Positions 53,601 through 64,000 of a stretch of DNA of 64,000 bases are shown one piece after another. The DNA is from Loripinus fragilis. Taxonomy: Eukaryota > Mollusca > Bivalvia > Lucinida > Lucinidae. Each line of letters starts with the position of its first letter. Position 1 is the stretch's first letter. The DNA lies in the NCBI GenBank assembly GCA_964019695.1, contig OZ026517.1:53065672-53129671 (forward strand), in the 5' to 3' direction. Made by a program: the position numbers and the translations under genes. Below the pieces are notes generated by a model that worked only from the letters and a program-made list of their open reading frames with translations, had not been told where the DNA came from and searched no databases.

Positions 53601-55596
53601 ATGAAAATGTGGGAAATAATACAATATTCTGTGCGTAAGCCTATTAAAGCGAGTCACTATTGGCCCGCCAACAAGCTGGTCCGAGACTATACTCTGGCTG
53701 AATTGTGCGATATCATAGCGCACTGTTGAGTTTCTGAACACATTTGACGATAATAAATTTGATTGTAGGAGAAATGGTCTTCGCGTGTGAATATACCGAA
53801 TGTATCTTGGTACAATTTGGGTACAAATTGGCCTTCTCTTCATTTGTACCAAATCAACACCACTATTTTAGTTTGGCACATGCAGCAGCGAAGTACCATT
53901 TGAATGGCGTTTCGCTGACGTGCCGATAATGGCACACTCTTTGTGTTTACTGAGTAGTTCATTTCAATAATCAAAGTTCCATTAACAAGAGTGGTTTAAA
54001 TCCGGGTCCTGATTATTAGGCTTCGCCAGAAGCTAGCTAAGTTGGTATTTCACTTGATAATGCTTATCAAAACTCAACAGGACAAGGGTTAAGGCTAAAG
54101 TGTAAGGTTGCTGAACCAGGATAATATTTCAGCTGATAGGTTGTGCCTGGCTTTGCAACTATTTCGTTGCGATAATGAGAACATAAAAGCATGTGATTAG
54201 CCGTTTGAATGTAAGTAAACAAGTTGGCTGGCTTCCTTCGAAAAAGGAATCCAATACGTGGGCTGCACTGTTTTGAAAAGTATTCGCTATATCCCATATT
54301 ATTATTATTATTATTATTATGCTTCATTTCTTGAAAAATTCTAGAACTAGTACAAAAATCTACAACCTACTAGTAAAGAAAACAAAACTTTATTAACTTA
54401 GACATGTACACTTCGATGTGTTGTACTCGGCAAAGTGGCTATTCCACGAACCTTTGGATGAAGGATGGCAGCAGACGAAGTGTCTGTCGATGAACTGTCA
54501 CGCGCCGACAAAGCCCAGTCTATTCCACCAAACAAAAACATTAAATGAGCATTCACAGTACCAAGACATGCATACCAGCGATTTTGTTACATGTTGCATG
54601 CAGCTAAGGGTCTGACGATGGCTATTCAAGAACCTTCACTGCTAGCATACGCACAGTATAAAAGTATATGAAGGCTCAGCGAACAAAAAGACATGTAGCC
54701 TCTCTAGTAGCTGTTGTAAGGGGTTTGGTCTAGCGGCTGAAAAAAAGCTCCATCCGTCAAGTGGTGTTTAAATAGCTAAATGCATGTGTAGATCCTGATC
54801 AAATCGTGCAAATGTACTGACTAATAAGAATATCCTATATTTCAGCAACAATACTATTAATGTGCAAGTTTTCTTTAATGCGTTCCTGCTACAAAAATTA
54901 CCCACATATTTTGTGGGTTTTTGTGAAGACAACGATTAGTTAATAAAAACAGAATTTGATTACGGTTTCAACCAATATATGTGAATCTTTGGTTTTTATA
55001 GCATATCGGCAAACGGAGGTTCAAGCCAGGCTGCGTAGCTGCACCAACTGAAATGGACTTTTTTCCTCTTTCCCATGCGGTATCCTGGGTCAGGTGTGTT
55101 ACTTGATTGTATCGAATCCTGATCCTTGCCACCTTTCTTGCTTCCACTAAACTGTTTTCATTGTGAACTTACGGATTAAAACACTGGAGACTCATATCAG
55201 ATTGAACATGTGCATGGCCTGATTGATATGAGCACTCAGTGTTTGATTGTTGGATCAGTTACACATGTCCGTAGGTCCAGAGCTGTTTTTCGTTTTTGTT
55301 TTCTGAGAGAAAAAAAGACAGACGTTATAAAAGGCTAGTCAGACGCACAGACAGAAATATGTTCTCTTTGCTGATTTAAATAATGGGCCTTTTCATGAAA
55401 TTTCGTTTCTTATCACACATGCGCAAAGTCAAGCTTAAAATTGCATGTACGGTGCCTAGTGGGGTTAGAGGTCTAAAATTGGTCTGAATAGTCTGCCTCA
55501 AGACGGTGTAAGCGAGCATGTTTATACTATCGGCATAGGCTCTGTGGCACGGGCACGCCAGAGTGGTCGCTGCTCGTTGATGCAGATTTGTACCAA
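53601..55596. other. No gene; degraded repeats and (ATT)n
   Basis: GTCACTATTGGCCCGCCA (about 53653) and ATGGCGTTTCGCTGACGTGC with CGATAATGGCAC (53903-53937) are inverted words of the CGCCATTTAAATGGCG family, possibly a ~285-bp MITE. An (ATT)7 microsatellite lies at 54299-54319. At 55080-55145, TATCCTGGGTCAGGTGTGTT and CGAATCCTGATCCTTGCC are a + strand scrap of the reverse-transcriptase 3' end. No coding sequence recognised. Confidence 0.45.
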
Positions 55597-55720
55597 CATA
55601 AGATAAGATAATTTTTATTCGCAAAAGGCCTATTGGCCCATGAGTAACACACAAAAATATTACAGTAAAGTATATTCATGACATGAAAGCATGGTACTTA
55701 GCAATTGTCGTATAATTTAT
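55597..55720 (-). mobile_element. Probable LINE 3' tail
   Basis: AAGATAAGATAATTTTTATT at 55599 is, on the - strand, an AATAAAAATTATCTTATCTT end of the kind seen at LINE 3' ends. GCAAAAGGCCTATTGGCCCA follows. The reverse-transcriptase part is not recognised upstream. Confidence 0.35.
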
Positions 55721-55977
55721 TTATATTAAGACTAGTTTCCATTTACTTGTAAGGGTCAATCGATTATTTTCTTTTGAAGAAGATATAAAAAGTTTACAAA
55801 GCATTTTATCAGTTTTTTTCCGCACACCTGAAGGACCACGATCCAAATCAGACCTGCCCATGCACGATCTCATCTGGAAAGTTGGTGCAACAAGGAATGA
55901 CCAAGACCCTATTGCAACCAAGCAATTATTCATTTATTACATTGCCACATCTTTTTTAAAATTTGTAATTTAGCATA

Positions 55978-57462
55978 TATACTGACTGACCAAAGAAACG
56001 CTACATCCTTTAAATATTTTTTTTTGAAAAAGTAAAGAATAATGCGTTTTTTTTTCATGTTTCCCCAAATGTCCCCCGCATAAACAATGTCAACACAGGT
56101 GGATCGATTCATGTACATATACAACAAAGCATGGCCAAAAACAGGACTTTCGTGATTTAAGTTGCACGATAAAAGCAAAATCTGATTTTGCGATATGCAT
56201 GCAATCTTCAACATATCATTGTTAAGAAAAAACACACTACTTTAAAGCTATTGAATTTGGCTGATATGCCACGTCACGACAAAGTCAACAGGGAGCGAGC
56301 CATTGGTATGCTTGATGCTGGGCTAATCCAAGTTGAGGTATCCAGACGCTTTGGTGTGCACCGAACCACAATAAATAGGCTGGTAGGCCGGTTAAGAAGA
56401 ACCCAAAGCACCGAAGACAGACCAAGATATGGGAGGCCTCGAGTTACATCACATGTCCAAGATCGCTATTCTCTCGCGGAATAGGTTCGCAAATGCTGTA
56501 TCTATTGCTGCTGACCTGCCTTTTCGTCGTCGAATAAGTTCCAGAACAGTTTTACGTTGACTTGCTGCAGTTGGCATACGTCGTCGGTGGTCATACCATG
56601 GTCCTCATCTGACACAGCGTCACTTGGGTCAACATTTAAAATGGGCTCGTAGGCAGTTAAGATGGACGATTCAACGATGGGGACGTGTCCTATTCAAAGA
56701 TGAGTCCAGATTTTTGCTACGACGTGTTGACGGCTGGGCGAGGGTGTTTCGCAGACGTGGAGAGAGGTTCCGTGAAAACTGCGTTTTGCGACATGATAAT
56801 TATGGCGGTGGCAGTTTGATGGTGTGGGCAGGGATCACAGCACATCGGAGGACAGATCTTGTGTTCGTTAACGGAACTTAAAATGCTCAGAAATACAGTC
56901 AAGACATTCTGGCACGTCACGTTGTTCCATTCATCAGAGCCTATGGTGGTACTTTCCAGCAGGATACTGCCAGTCCATACGTTGCACGAGACAATATGGA
57001 CTATCTGAGGCGCAATAACATTGATGTGTTATCCTGGCCGGCTTTATCGCCAGATCTGTCACCAATAGAGCACTTATGGGATCAGTTGGATAGAAGGGTT
57101 CTTAAACGCCAACAGCAGCCCCAGACGTTGGATCAGTTACGTGCTGCTTTGATGGAAGAGTGGCAGCGTATTCCACAAGTGTCAATTAACCGACATATAG
57201 CCTCTATGCCACGTTGATGTGTGGCAGTGGTCAATAATCAGGGTGCTTTTACCAAATACTGATTCTTGTGAAAAGTGTAACTAGGGTAGTGTGACGTTGA
57301 ACATTTCCATTCTGAAACAGAAGGTGAGATCTGGTTCCAATCGATGATGCTTATTAAGAATAATCACTTTTCAAAATAATGAAATTTGTTTTGAAGTATA
57401 TAAGATGGATTGAAATTCTTGAACAGTTAAAATCTGTAGCGTTTCTTTTGTCAGTCAGTATA
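55978..57462 (+). mobile_element. Tc1-like transposon with intact inverted ends
   Basis: The left end TACTGACTGACCAAAGAAAC, followed by GCTACATCC, is mirrored by GTAGCGTTTCTTTTGTCAGT followed by CAGTA on the right. TA/TATA flanks both sides. The ~1.48-kb length, the single transposase reading along the + strand (56265-57217) and TA targets fit the Tc1 group. A G/T difference in the right end and the broken transposase indicate an inactive copy. Confidence 0.8.
56265..57217 (+). pseudogene. Tc1-like transposase, inactivated
   Basis: The N-terminus (MPRHDKVNRERAIGMLDAG to SRRFGVHRTTINRL) is a helix-turn-helix DNA-binding domain, followed by a basic GRPRVT hinge. Near 56460 the frame shifts. 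The remainder (RTVLR, then HLKWARRQLRW) leads to the catalytic domain. RVLFKDESRF holds the first acidic residue. GGGSLMVWAGI is the usual strand. QDTASPYVA holds the second Asp. SPDLSPIEHLWD holds the final Glu, a DD34E-like spacing. Besides the frameshift there are stops at LR-stop-LAAV (about 56558) and at 56879-56881. Roughly 315 residues, close to the usual Tc1 length of about 340. Confidence 0.8.
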
Positions 57463-59293
57463 AATATGTATAGATAACCCTTTCGGGAGAAGGCAACAAT
57501 TTAACACTGGTACAAATATATACATTAGCAATGCGCAGGGACGTCTGTTTGCAAAAACTTAAGAGCATATTACCGTTCGCATTTGAAGCATTTTTATTGA
57601 GAGAAAAACGAGGGGGTATATTTTCGTCTAGTGTATAATCTTTAGGCAGTGGGACATTCTGGAGTTAACATCGGTCAAATAGTTGGCAGATTCACGCGTA
57701 CGAGCATTCATGTCGCCACAAATGATAAATGAGCAATCCTGTTCTTTACTTTCTATTTTAGCAACAGTATCTAACATTCTGTCAAAGATACATCATGACT
57801 GACTTAACCTGTCAAACAACGCAGGCCCAGATCAGACTCAGACCAGGCTGTTCATGTGTACTTTCTGCATTGTGCCTTCACTGTTTCAGCCTCTACTCCA
57901 GAGTTGATTTTATTGCTCGGTGAAAAAGAAGAGGGAAAAAACGTTACAGAACGCTAGTGCTGCAAGTTATTTTTTGCTTTCTGTTTTTGTCTCTACCTTC
58001 GACATCAGATGAAGACAACCCTTTGGGTCGTATTTTATTCTCTCTTGCGCTCAAAAATCAGTACACTATAAAGTTCCATAAATAGGACAGCTAGATCTCT
58101 GGACTCAGTATAAACAAAATAACTTATTTCATGTTGGATTTTAGGCCCTTTTTCATCAATTCATCATAAAGTCAAGAAAGATCCTGATCAAAATTTCAGC
58201 CGTTGAAACGAATCCACTGATCCAGACTGCTCGATCAAGAATAGTTTTCTTGATAACAAGAGTAGCTATACAACTGGATTTTAGATATAGGCTAAAAGTA
58301 GAATAAATGACATAGAAACTGGTGTTTAAATCAAGAAATAAAAAAGTTACACTAGTTTTAATTGTCGGATATCGGGATCACACAAGTTTTTTTTTTCATG
58401 CATTTATATTTTCCAAGTCCTGAGGAAGTCGTTTGAACACCAGGCCGTTAGGGCCCCTGCAAGTGTTAATGCAATGAAACACATATGCGGGATCGTTATT
58501 TGTATATTTTACTTATTTTTCCTAAACCACACTGAAAACGTCGCTTAAACATTAAGATATTCATTTTCTAACAACTGGATTTCTCTTAACAAAATGGCAT
58601 CAACATCAAACTTTCTAACGTCACTACATCGCCACAACGTCATAGACGCGCGCAATGTTTTCATGCACAATAGCATCAGCGAAATGATCAGCAAAGGTTG
58701 CAACGCTTTCTGATTCAACATCATGCAAACAAATTAGGGCCCAGTTTTGTTTTTGTCAAGTTAAAAACTTGATGACGTTCAAAGCGTGAATCGCAATTTT
58801 AAATAGATTTTTACGGCTTCAAACAGCTTCGCGCAACAAATTCTCTTTCGTTATCGATCAGTGTGTACACATGCATGTATTGAATACATAAATCCTGCTA
58901 AACTTTATACACATTTTGCTTGCCATTATAAATATTGATTGTGCTAAAAAAATTGTAGTTTCCGTAGTTTTGGGCTATGCTAGATTATCCGGATCTGCAT
59001 ATCTTTCCAATATCTAGCTGAGTGGCAAGGCGACTCAAATTAGGCGCTGGGGAGTTTGCTAGGTACACATTTTATCCTAATTGATAAGTGCTTTCAAGAC
59101 TATATGATTAATTAAAGCCTCTCGCAGACGTTGTCCTGGATTATGATAAGGGATTCATAGATTGGTTCCCCTCGTTCCACTTCCGCTACGCATATAATAT
59201 GCTGACAAGCTATTGAAGGGAGAGAACCAGTCTAAAGGGATTCAATGTGGCTGATTACTTCACTGCGTTGGTACTAATGGGCCCACGCAAAAA
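57463..59293. other. No gene; diverged match to the C1q upstream region
   Basis: 58530-58640 parallels 39690-39840 (CTGAAAACGTCGCTTAAA, ACAAAATGGCATCA, CACAACGTCAT). Nothing else was recognised and no open frame has family character. Confidence 0.4.
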
Positions 59294-59852
59294 CACAGTA
59301 TGTAAACTGAAATAAACATCCTGTACCGTTCCTCCGCTAGCTCACGCCTTATAAACATGAATAACAGCACTCGTGCGTAACCAGTAGTTGGAAAATGCGT
59401 GTATTTCGGTACATGTACACGTTTCGATTTATATTGTTAGCGATACAGACAATACACATGAACAAGGTAAGAAAAGCCATTTTATCTATTTTATTCCGTT
59501 TTATTCCATGATTTTAACGGTTTCCGCCTTTGCATTTTGCTTTGTTAAAAAACGACTTGCTCACAATCAGAGCCATTCTGTGTCGAAAACGAGCTTAAAT
59601 GCCAGATTGCACGGTTTTAGTGGAATTGGCAATCACATGTATACATGATTACATGGTTGTAACTGTAACAGTTACTTAGATCTATGGAAAAATGAATTTT
59701 AATAGGTGGGCCCTCGCAATTACAGCGGTACCAACAACTCTCACATCACGATTTCCGACAACTGGTTACGCACGAGTGTTGTAATTCATAATGTATAAGG
59801 CGTGAGCTAGGAGGAACGGGCACAGGATGTTTATTTCAGTTTACATACTGTG
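59294..59852. mobile_element. 559-bp MITE, third copy
   Basis: It has the same termini (CACAGTATGTAAACTGAAAT ... TTTACATACTGTG) and the same length as the copies in the inverted duplication, with scattered differences such as CCTCCGCTAGCTCACGCC. It ends exactly where the second 1.45-kb block begins. Confidence 0.8.
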
Positions 59853-61300
59853 ATAAAGTTTCCTTTTTAAAGGAGGGCTTGCCTAGTTGAAAACAGCATG
59901 TGCGCCTTGTATGTTGGGAACACCTCCAAATTTGGTTACTGTTTACACTGCACTAAAACCACGTCATAGACGAACATTAACAATAGTTATTGAGTCGGTG
60001 GGTAGGATACTCTTCTGGAAAAAGAAAAACACAAACAGTTATCTAAAGCGGCACCTAGCGCCGTACACTGAAAGACTTTAAAAACGCAAAAAATGAAATT
60101 AATAAAATTTTATTTATTTTTAATGTATCAATTTTTTGAGTTTTGGCAACAATGAACATCAACACGTCAGCAAAACATGTCTTTAATTTCATGCCAAAAT
60201 AATAAATAATGTTAGGACAACAGTCTATCGAATAGCGATACCCTTAGATTCTAAAGTTGGAAATTGAAATTTGTCTAGGAATCAGACGTGATTTAAAGTA
60301 ATTGTATCAAAACATTTTTATTAAAAACCTGGATACAAATTACCCTCGAAACCCTATTACTTGTCTGGAACTGACGATAGCCAGCCAGAAAGGATATCGT
60401 CGATGCAAATATCGTTGATACACTCGACAGATGTTGCCATCTTAACGTCAGGTCGTCATTTTCGGTTAACCAGACCTACGTTGATATTTAACTGTCCCTG
60501 TGGCCTGATAACGATCTCTGAGACGCTGTATAATTAATCGCCTTTCCCAAAGGCCAAGAACATTTCAAATAGTCATTTCATTTTTTCCATATAAACATAT
60601 TCATAATTTGTTGCTAGTCTATAGGCTGGTGCTAAGTTCTGATAATCATTCAACGCCACTGAAGACAATAACATTTATAGAATAATGAACATAACCATTT
60701 GGATAAGAAAGAAATATTTTTACAATATTTTACGTGTATTAATGACCACTTTTATTATCAGACTGGTAGCTATTCTATATAGTTGACTGATGGCAATTAT
60801 AATGGGCCACTTCCGATCGAAGTTTAGCTCCTACTATAGTAACTAAAGTTCAATTCGAACATGGATGGTCGCTACTATAGTGACGTCACGAACCTACTAA
60901 AGATCAACGGTGGGTCAGACCACCGTTACTCTAGTAGCTTGTCTGGTTCCCTCCTCTAGACTTATCTAGCAAGATGGGTTCAAGATCTATCAATAGCCTC
61001 AAAATGTTTTTATTTTACAAAATAAATCCTTGATGTGTTCAATTTGCGAGCCCTCTTATTCGTAATTGTTAATTAGAGTAGGCTGTGCAGTTTATGCACA
61101 CCCTTTTTGTCTACGATGAAGAATTGAGGTGGGGCATACAGGGCTATTCACTTTGTTTACTTGACAACTAATTAAAAGGTTGCAACTGTAGCCATTCGGG
61201 TGTAAACGTACGCATGCATCTATTACGTAAGATCTTTAGTAGGAACTTTAGTTCGATATGAAGTGGGCCAATAGCATTCCAATTGCGCCAGATCGTTTAT
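59853..61300 (+). repeat. 1.45-kb duplicated block, copy 2
   Basis: This is the partner of 39896-41350, with the same order and orientation of all landmarks: GGAGGGCTTGCCTAG, GCGGCACCTAGCGCC, AACTGACGATAGCCAGCCAG, GGTTCAAGATCTATCAATAG. It carries an extra piece near 61205-61235 (AACGTACGCATGCATCTATT). Left edge: the 559-bp MITE. No coding content. Confidence 0.8.
60812..61275. mobile_element. MITE within the duplicated block, copy 2
   Basis: The left end GGGCCACTTCCGATCGAAGT, TTAGCTCCTACT pairs with the right end AGTAGGAACTTTAGTTCGAT, ATGAAGTGGGCC. The inverted ends are better preserved than in copy 1. Confidence 0.55.
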
Positions 61301-62549
61301 GTTTGGACAATCGTGGCATGATTAATAAAGTTATAAAACTAAAGCTGCAGTTTTTTTTATACATGCTTATGTACAATCTACATGTCAAAGAGACCCAGAA
61401 GTGTATGTGACACGCCATGATCCCAAAATATATCCTCACACCATATTTAGGATTCCTACCTCAAATATATACAGATATGCTCTGAGCTCGACATTGCTAG
61501 AACTGAAACCAGAGGTCAAGGTCACAGTGACCTGGAAACAGTTGGTGAATCGCCAGGGTGCAAGATGTATCTACATAACAAACATGGAATGCTACCATAA
61601 ATAAAATAGGCGATCTGCTTTGGGTGCATATTTTCAAGAACTGACTCCTGAGATCAAGGTCACAGTTGATGAAAACAGTGAGCGACATTCCATGACAACA
61701 ACATATATCCACAAATTATGTCATATAATATGAGACATGCTCTTACAGGGCTCGCACAAACCTGGAAAAAATTGACCTTGGTCCTGGAAAATTCTTGGAA
61801 TTTGAAAAAAGGTACCTTTTGTCCTGGAATTGTCCTGGAATTTTGTAAAATCATCCTTGAAAATATGAATTAGTCTTTGAAAAATATAAAAATACAACTT
61901 GTCCTTTAAGATTTATGGGATGCGCAAAAAATGGGTGAAAAATCGCAAAAAAACTGAGTGAAAATCGCTAGATACACGTCAAAGAGCGAGGTGCAACTAG
62001 TATTTTAATCTATTCAATTGGTGCGGTAGTCCGGTTTTTATCACCGGTGTCAGAATCAAAGAAATCGAGTGTGTCTTTACATTTCGACGCTTCTGGCCGA
62101 AAACGTGCACATTTAAACGTTGTGTTATACAAAAGTGGGAAGAAATTGAGTCCATGAAAAAAGAAAAAAGTCACGGAAAAGCCCTTGCATTCTGTTTTCC
62201 CATTCCCATATGAACCCTGTCTTAACACTATGTTTTGCTTGCTGTCGGTGAGTTGTCTTGTCGTTGAACTGTTTTGTTCCCATACACACGACCGTTATGC
62301 TAACAGTATGTTATATAAATAGACAACCAGGTAGAGGGTATCACTATTCTGACACAAATGCTTGCGGCGAGAGCGCCGCAAGCAAAAAAAAGCCCAATAA
62401 GATCTTCAAGTACAAATTTGCTGCAAAATGTAGTAAAATGATGCACGGCGAAAAACACACCTTTGCTCACTTTGCATAAACCTAATTTCACCTACTTTTC
62501 TTTCACACCGTTTCATTGATTGGTTTTGATCATTATTGCATCATCTTGT
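61301..62549. other. No gene; TCCTGGAA-rich repeat and a GC-rich hairpin
   Basis: At 61755-61870 the word (G)TCCTGGAAnT recurs four times in a low-complexity repeat. At 61500-61690 AGGTCAAGGTCACAGT words recur. A strong hairpin (TGCTTGCGGCG, loop AGAG, CGCCGCAAGCA) lies at 62359-62384 and is followed by seven A residues. Confidence 0.45.
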
Positions 62550-62757
62550 GTTTTGTTTGATTTGATTCTTTACGCCCCATCAACACTCTTACAGTTATGA
62601 AGGGATGGGTCTTCCTGGGTTGAACCGGTACTAAGCTAGGATTAATGTGTCTTGCTCAAGGACACAAGGCAGTGACGCCCGTGAGTCTCGAACCTTCATT
62701 CCATGTCCCTCGGTCTCGAGTCAAGCACTCTACCAATGAGCCACTGCGCTCCCTGCA
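62550..62757 (-). mobile_element. tRNA-derived SINE, best copy
   Basis: On the - strand it starts GGAGCGCAGTGGCTCATTGG then TAGAGTGCTTGACTCGAGAC. This gives an A box (TGGCTCATTGGTAG) and a B box (GGTTCGAGACTC), as in RNA polymerase III promoters. Next are TGTCCTTGAGCAAGACAC and the 3' tail GTAAAGAATCAAATCAAACA. The head resembles a tRNA gene, but the sequence continues well beyond and shares its tail with 2300-2450, so it is a SINE and not a tRNA gene. Confidence 0.75.
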
Positions 62758-62956
62758 TTATCTTTTAGTTTCGAGTGTCGATATATGAAAAACAGGTAAG
62801 CAGAATCCTTTCCATTATTGGTTTTTAGATCAAAATTTTGAAAGGGGGTTCTGGTTACCTGTATTTTCAAGCTTTGATTATTTTCAGACTGGGAACTTGC
62901 AGATAATGCAAAATTGGTGCATACACCAAAATACATATTTGATGTCACCCATATGG

Positions 62957-63282
62957 TTTAAAAGAGGGTCTGGATTGGGGGGGGGGGTCTGGTATTCACT
63001 ATTCATTAAAACTTTAGCCAATTATTCATCTCATTAAATTTTGGGGTTATTAATTAAAATAAGACCAATTGTTCATTATTAGTAAGAAAGGTGGCAAAGA
63101 AACCTGATTATTCACAATTCATTAATTTTTTCTTCAATTTATTAAAAAAATAGGATTATTCATTATTTTTTAGGCTCTCATTTTTCACTATTCATTAATT
63201 TTTTGGCTCATTATTCACTATTCATTATAAAAAAGGGCCATTATTCACTAATTATTATACCCCATCCAGACCCTCTTAAAAA
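62957..63282. mobile_element. MITE filled with ATTCACTATTCATTA repeats
   Basis: The left end TTTAAAAGAGGGTCTGGATT and the right end (reverse complement TTTTTAAGAGGGTCTGGATG) are inverted. The interior is built from ATTCACTATTCATTAA-like words, repeated at least six times, with a G run at 62978-62987. Confidence 0.7.
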
Positions 63283-63328
63283 GCAAAGAAGTGCTCACCT
63301 GATTCTGATATTAAGTCACACGATATCT

Positions 63329-63530
63329 TTTACCCTTAAAGCGCAAATCACGTCTGCAGCAGAGGACAAATTTTGTGACATTTTTCCTAATTTTCGAATG
63401 AAATAAGGTATGATATTTCACAAGAATCGTCTGCCAGCAGAAATATCATGCCTTATTTGTTATTTTTAAAAAAGCGGCAAATTTTGAATTGTCGTCTGCT
63501 GCAAATTATAGGTGGCGCTTTAAGGGTTAA
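63329..63530. mobile_element. Complete fold-back MITE, ~200 bp
   Basis: TTACCCTTAAAGCGC pairs with GCGCTTTAAGGGTTAA at the ends. Inward, CGTCTGCAGCAGAGGACAAA pairs with AATTGTCGTCTGCTGC. The centre GGTATGATATTTC pairs with GAAATATCATGCC. Almost all of it can form one long stem. Confidence 0.7.
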
Positions 63531-64000
63531 CAATGTTTGACCAGGGTCATGGTCGATCTATAATCCGTTTCTTGTTTACTGTCGTGAGTTGGCTCCCGGT
63601 ACCGTTAGTTTTACACGTGGCTGGGCCCAGGGCGACGACAGTAAACATAATTCGCACTTTAGGCATATTATTTTAACACTGCTCCAAATAATTAAAGGAA
63701 CACTTTTTTCCAGTTAGTTTGAAGTGTTTTAATCGGTTTTATTTTTTACGATTTTAAGTTTATATGAAAGAATATTACCTTAAGTGCATACAGGTAAATA
63801 GACATTTGTCTACCTGTTCGCATGGAAAGCATGCAGACCTTTGAAGCAGAATACCCGTGTTTTAGGAGTGTTTTAACACATGTACTTGGTTTGTGCACCT
63901 TCAAATTTGTTCTGAAAAATGAACGTTTGTGCAAAGATTTTGATTCTTTCTTGTATCTATGGATTATCGGTCACTGTCCGACACCAGTTAAACAGTGAAG
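63531..64000. other. No gene; short hairpin near 63570-63645
   Basis: GTTTACTGTCGT and ACGACAGTAAAC flank a ~50-bp loop (about 63574-63646). No coding sequence recognised up to the window edge. Confidence 0.4.

Noticed and set aside
62359..62400. Rho-independent-terminator-like hairpin followed by A residues
   Set aside because: The window is eukaryotic, so a bacterial terminator makes no sense. It is recorded only as a GC-rich hairpin.
62655..62757. Possible tRNA gene (A and B boxes on the - strand)
   Set aside because: The sequence continues into the shared SINE centre and tail, lacks a proper acceptor stem and has relatives at 2300, 12283 and 36165. It is a tRNA-derived SINE.

Overview
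The window looks like intergenic and intronic DNA of a bivalve mollusc. It is A+T-rich, has no operons or ribosome binding sites, and shows eukaryotic splice signals. It is crowded with small inverted-repeat transposons, tRNA-derived SINEs and retroelement wrecks. The bivalve assignment is an inference. It rests on a C1q-domain exon (a family greatly expanded in bivalves) and on repeat motifs I associate from memory with clam-type genomes, such as CAGACTGCGCGTATGCGCAG palindromes and a CTCCGACTTCGTCGGGGGA hairpin. No species can be named.

Three protein-coding signals are supportable. (1) A complete two-exon carboxylesterase/cholinesterase-family gene on the + strand: exon 22848-24439, 9.9-kb intron, exon 34376-34754, 656 aa, with signal peptide, catalytic domain and a C-terminal membrane anchor. 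(2) A C1q-domain terminal exon on the - strand (39092-39525). (3) A short exon of an unrecognised gene on the - strand (4738-4853) with clean splice sites. Everything else with coding character is a mobile-element relic: fragments of at least three LINEs, two same-family reverse-transcriptase elements in opposite orientation inside the esterase intron, a dead Tc1-type transposase with intact inverted termini, and one doubtful transposase remnant.

Layout. 1-8.5 kb: sparse DNA, a SINE, LINE pieces, the small exon and a 1.3-kb mariner-like inverted-repeat element. 8.5-14.8 kb: a composite of related repeats bracketed by two inverted GC-rich repeats. 15-22 kb: a hAT-type MITE with an 8-bp target duplication, a (CCCTA)n array and LINE debris. 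22.8-34.8 kb: the esterase, its intron filled with reverse-transcriptase elements, a 1.08-kb inverted-repeat element and a mariner-type element holding another MITE. 35-43 kb: tandem duplication, MITEs, C1q exon, first copy of a 1.45-kb duplicated block. 43-46 kb: A+T-rich, few landmarks. 46.0-52.1 kb: a near-perfect inverted duplication (two 2,684-bp arms, 693-bp spacer). 52-53.6 kb: a ~176-bp tandem array carrying nested insertions. 54-64 kb: Tc1 element, second copy of the 1.45-kb block, SINE and fold-back elements.

The most striking structure is the 46-52 kb inverted duplication. Its right arm lies between two units of a tandem repeat, and each arm carries the same 559-bp MITE. All statements come from reading by eye; no alignment or database search was run, so identities and edges are approximate except where positions are given exactly.
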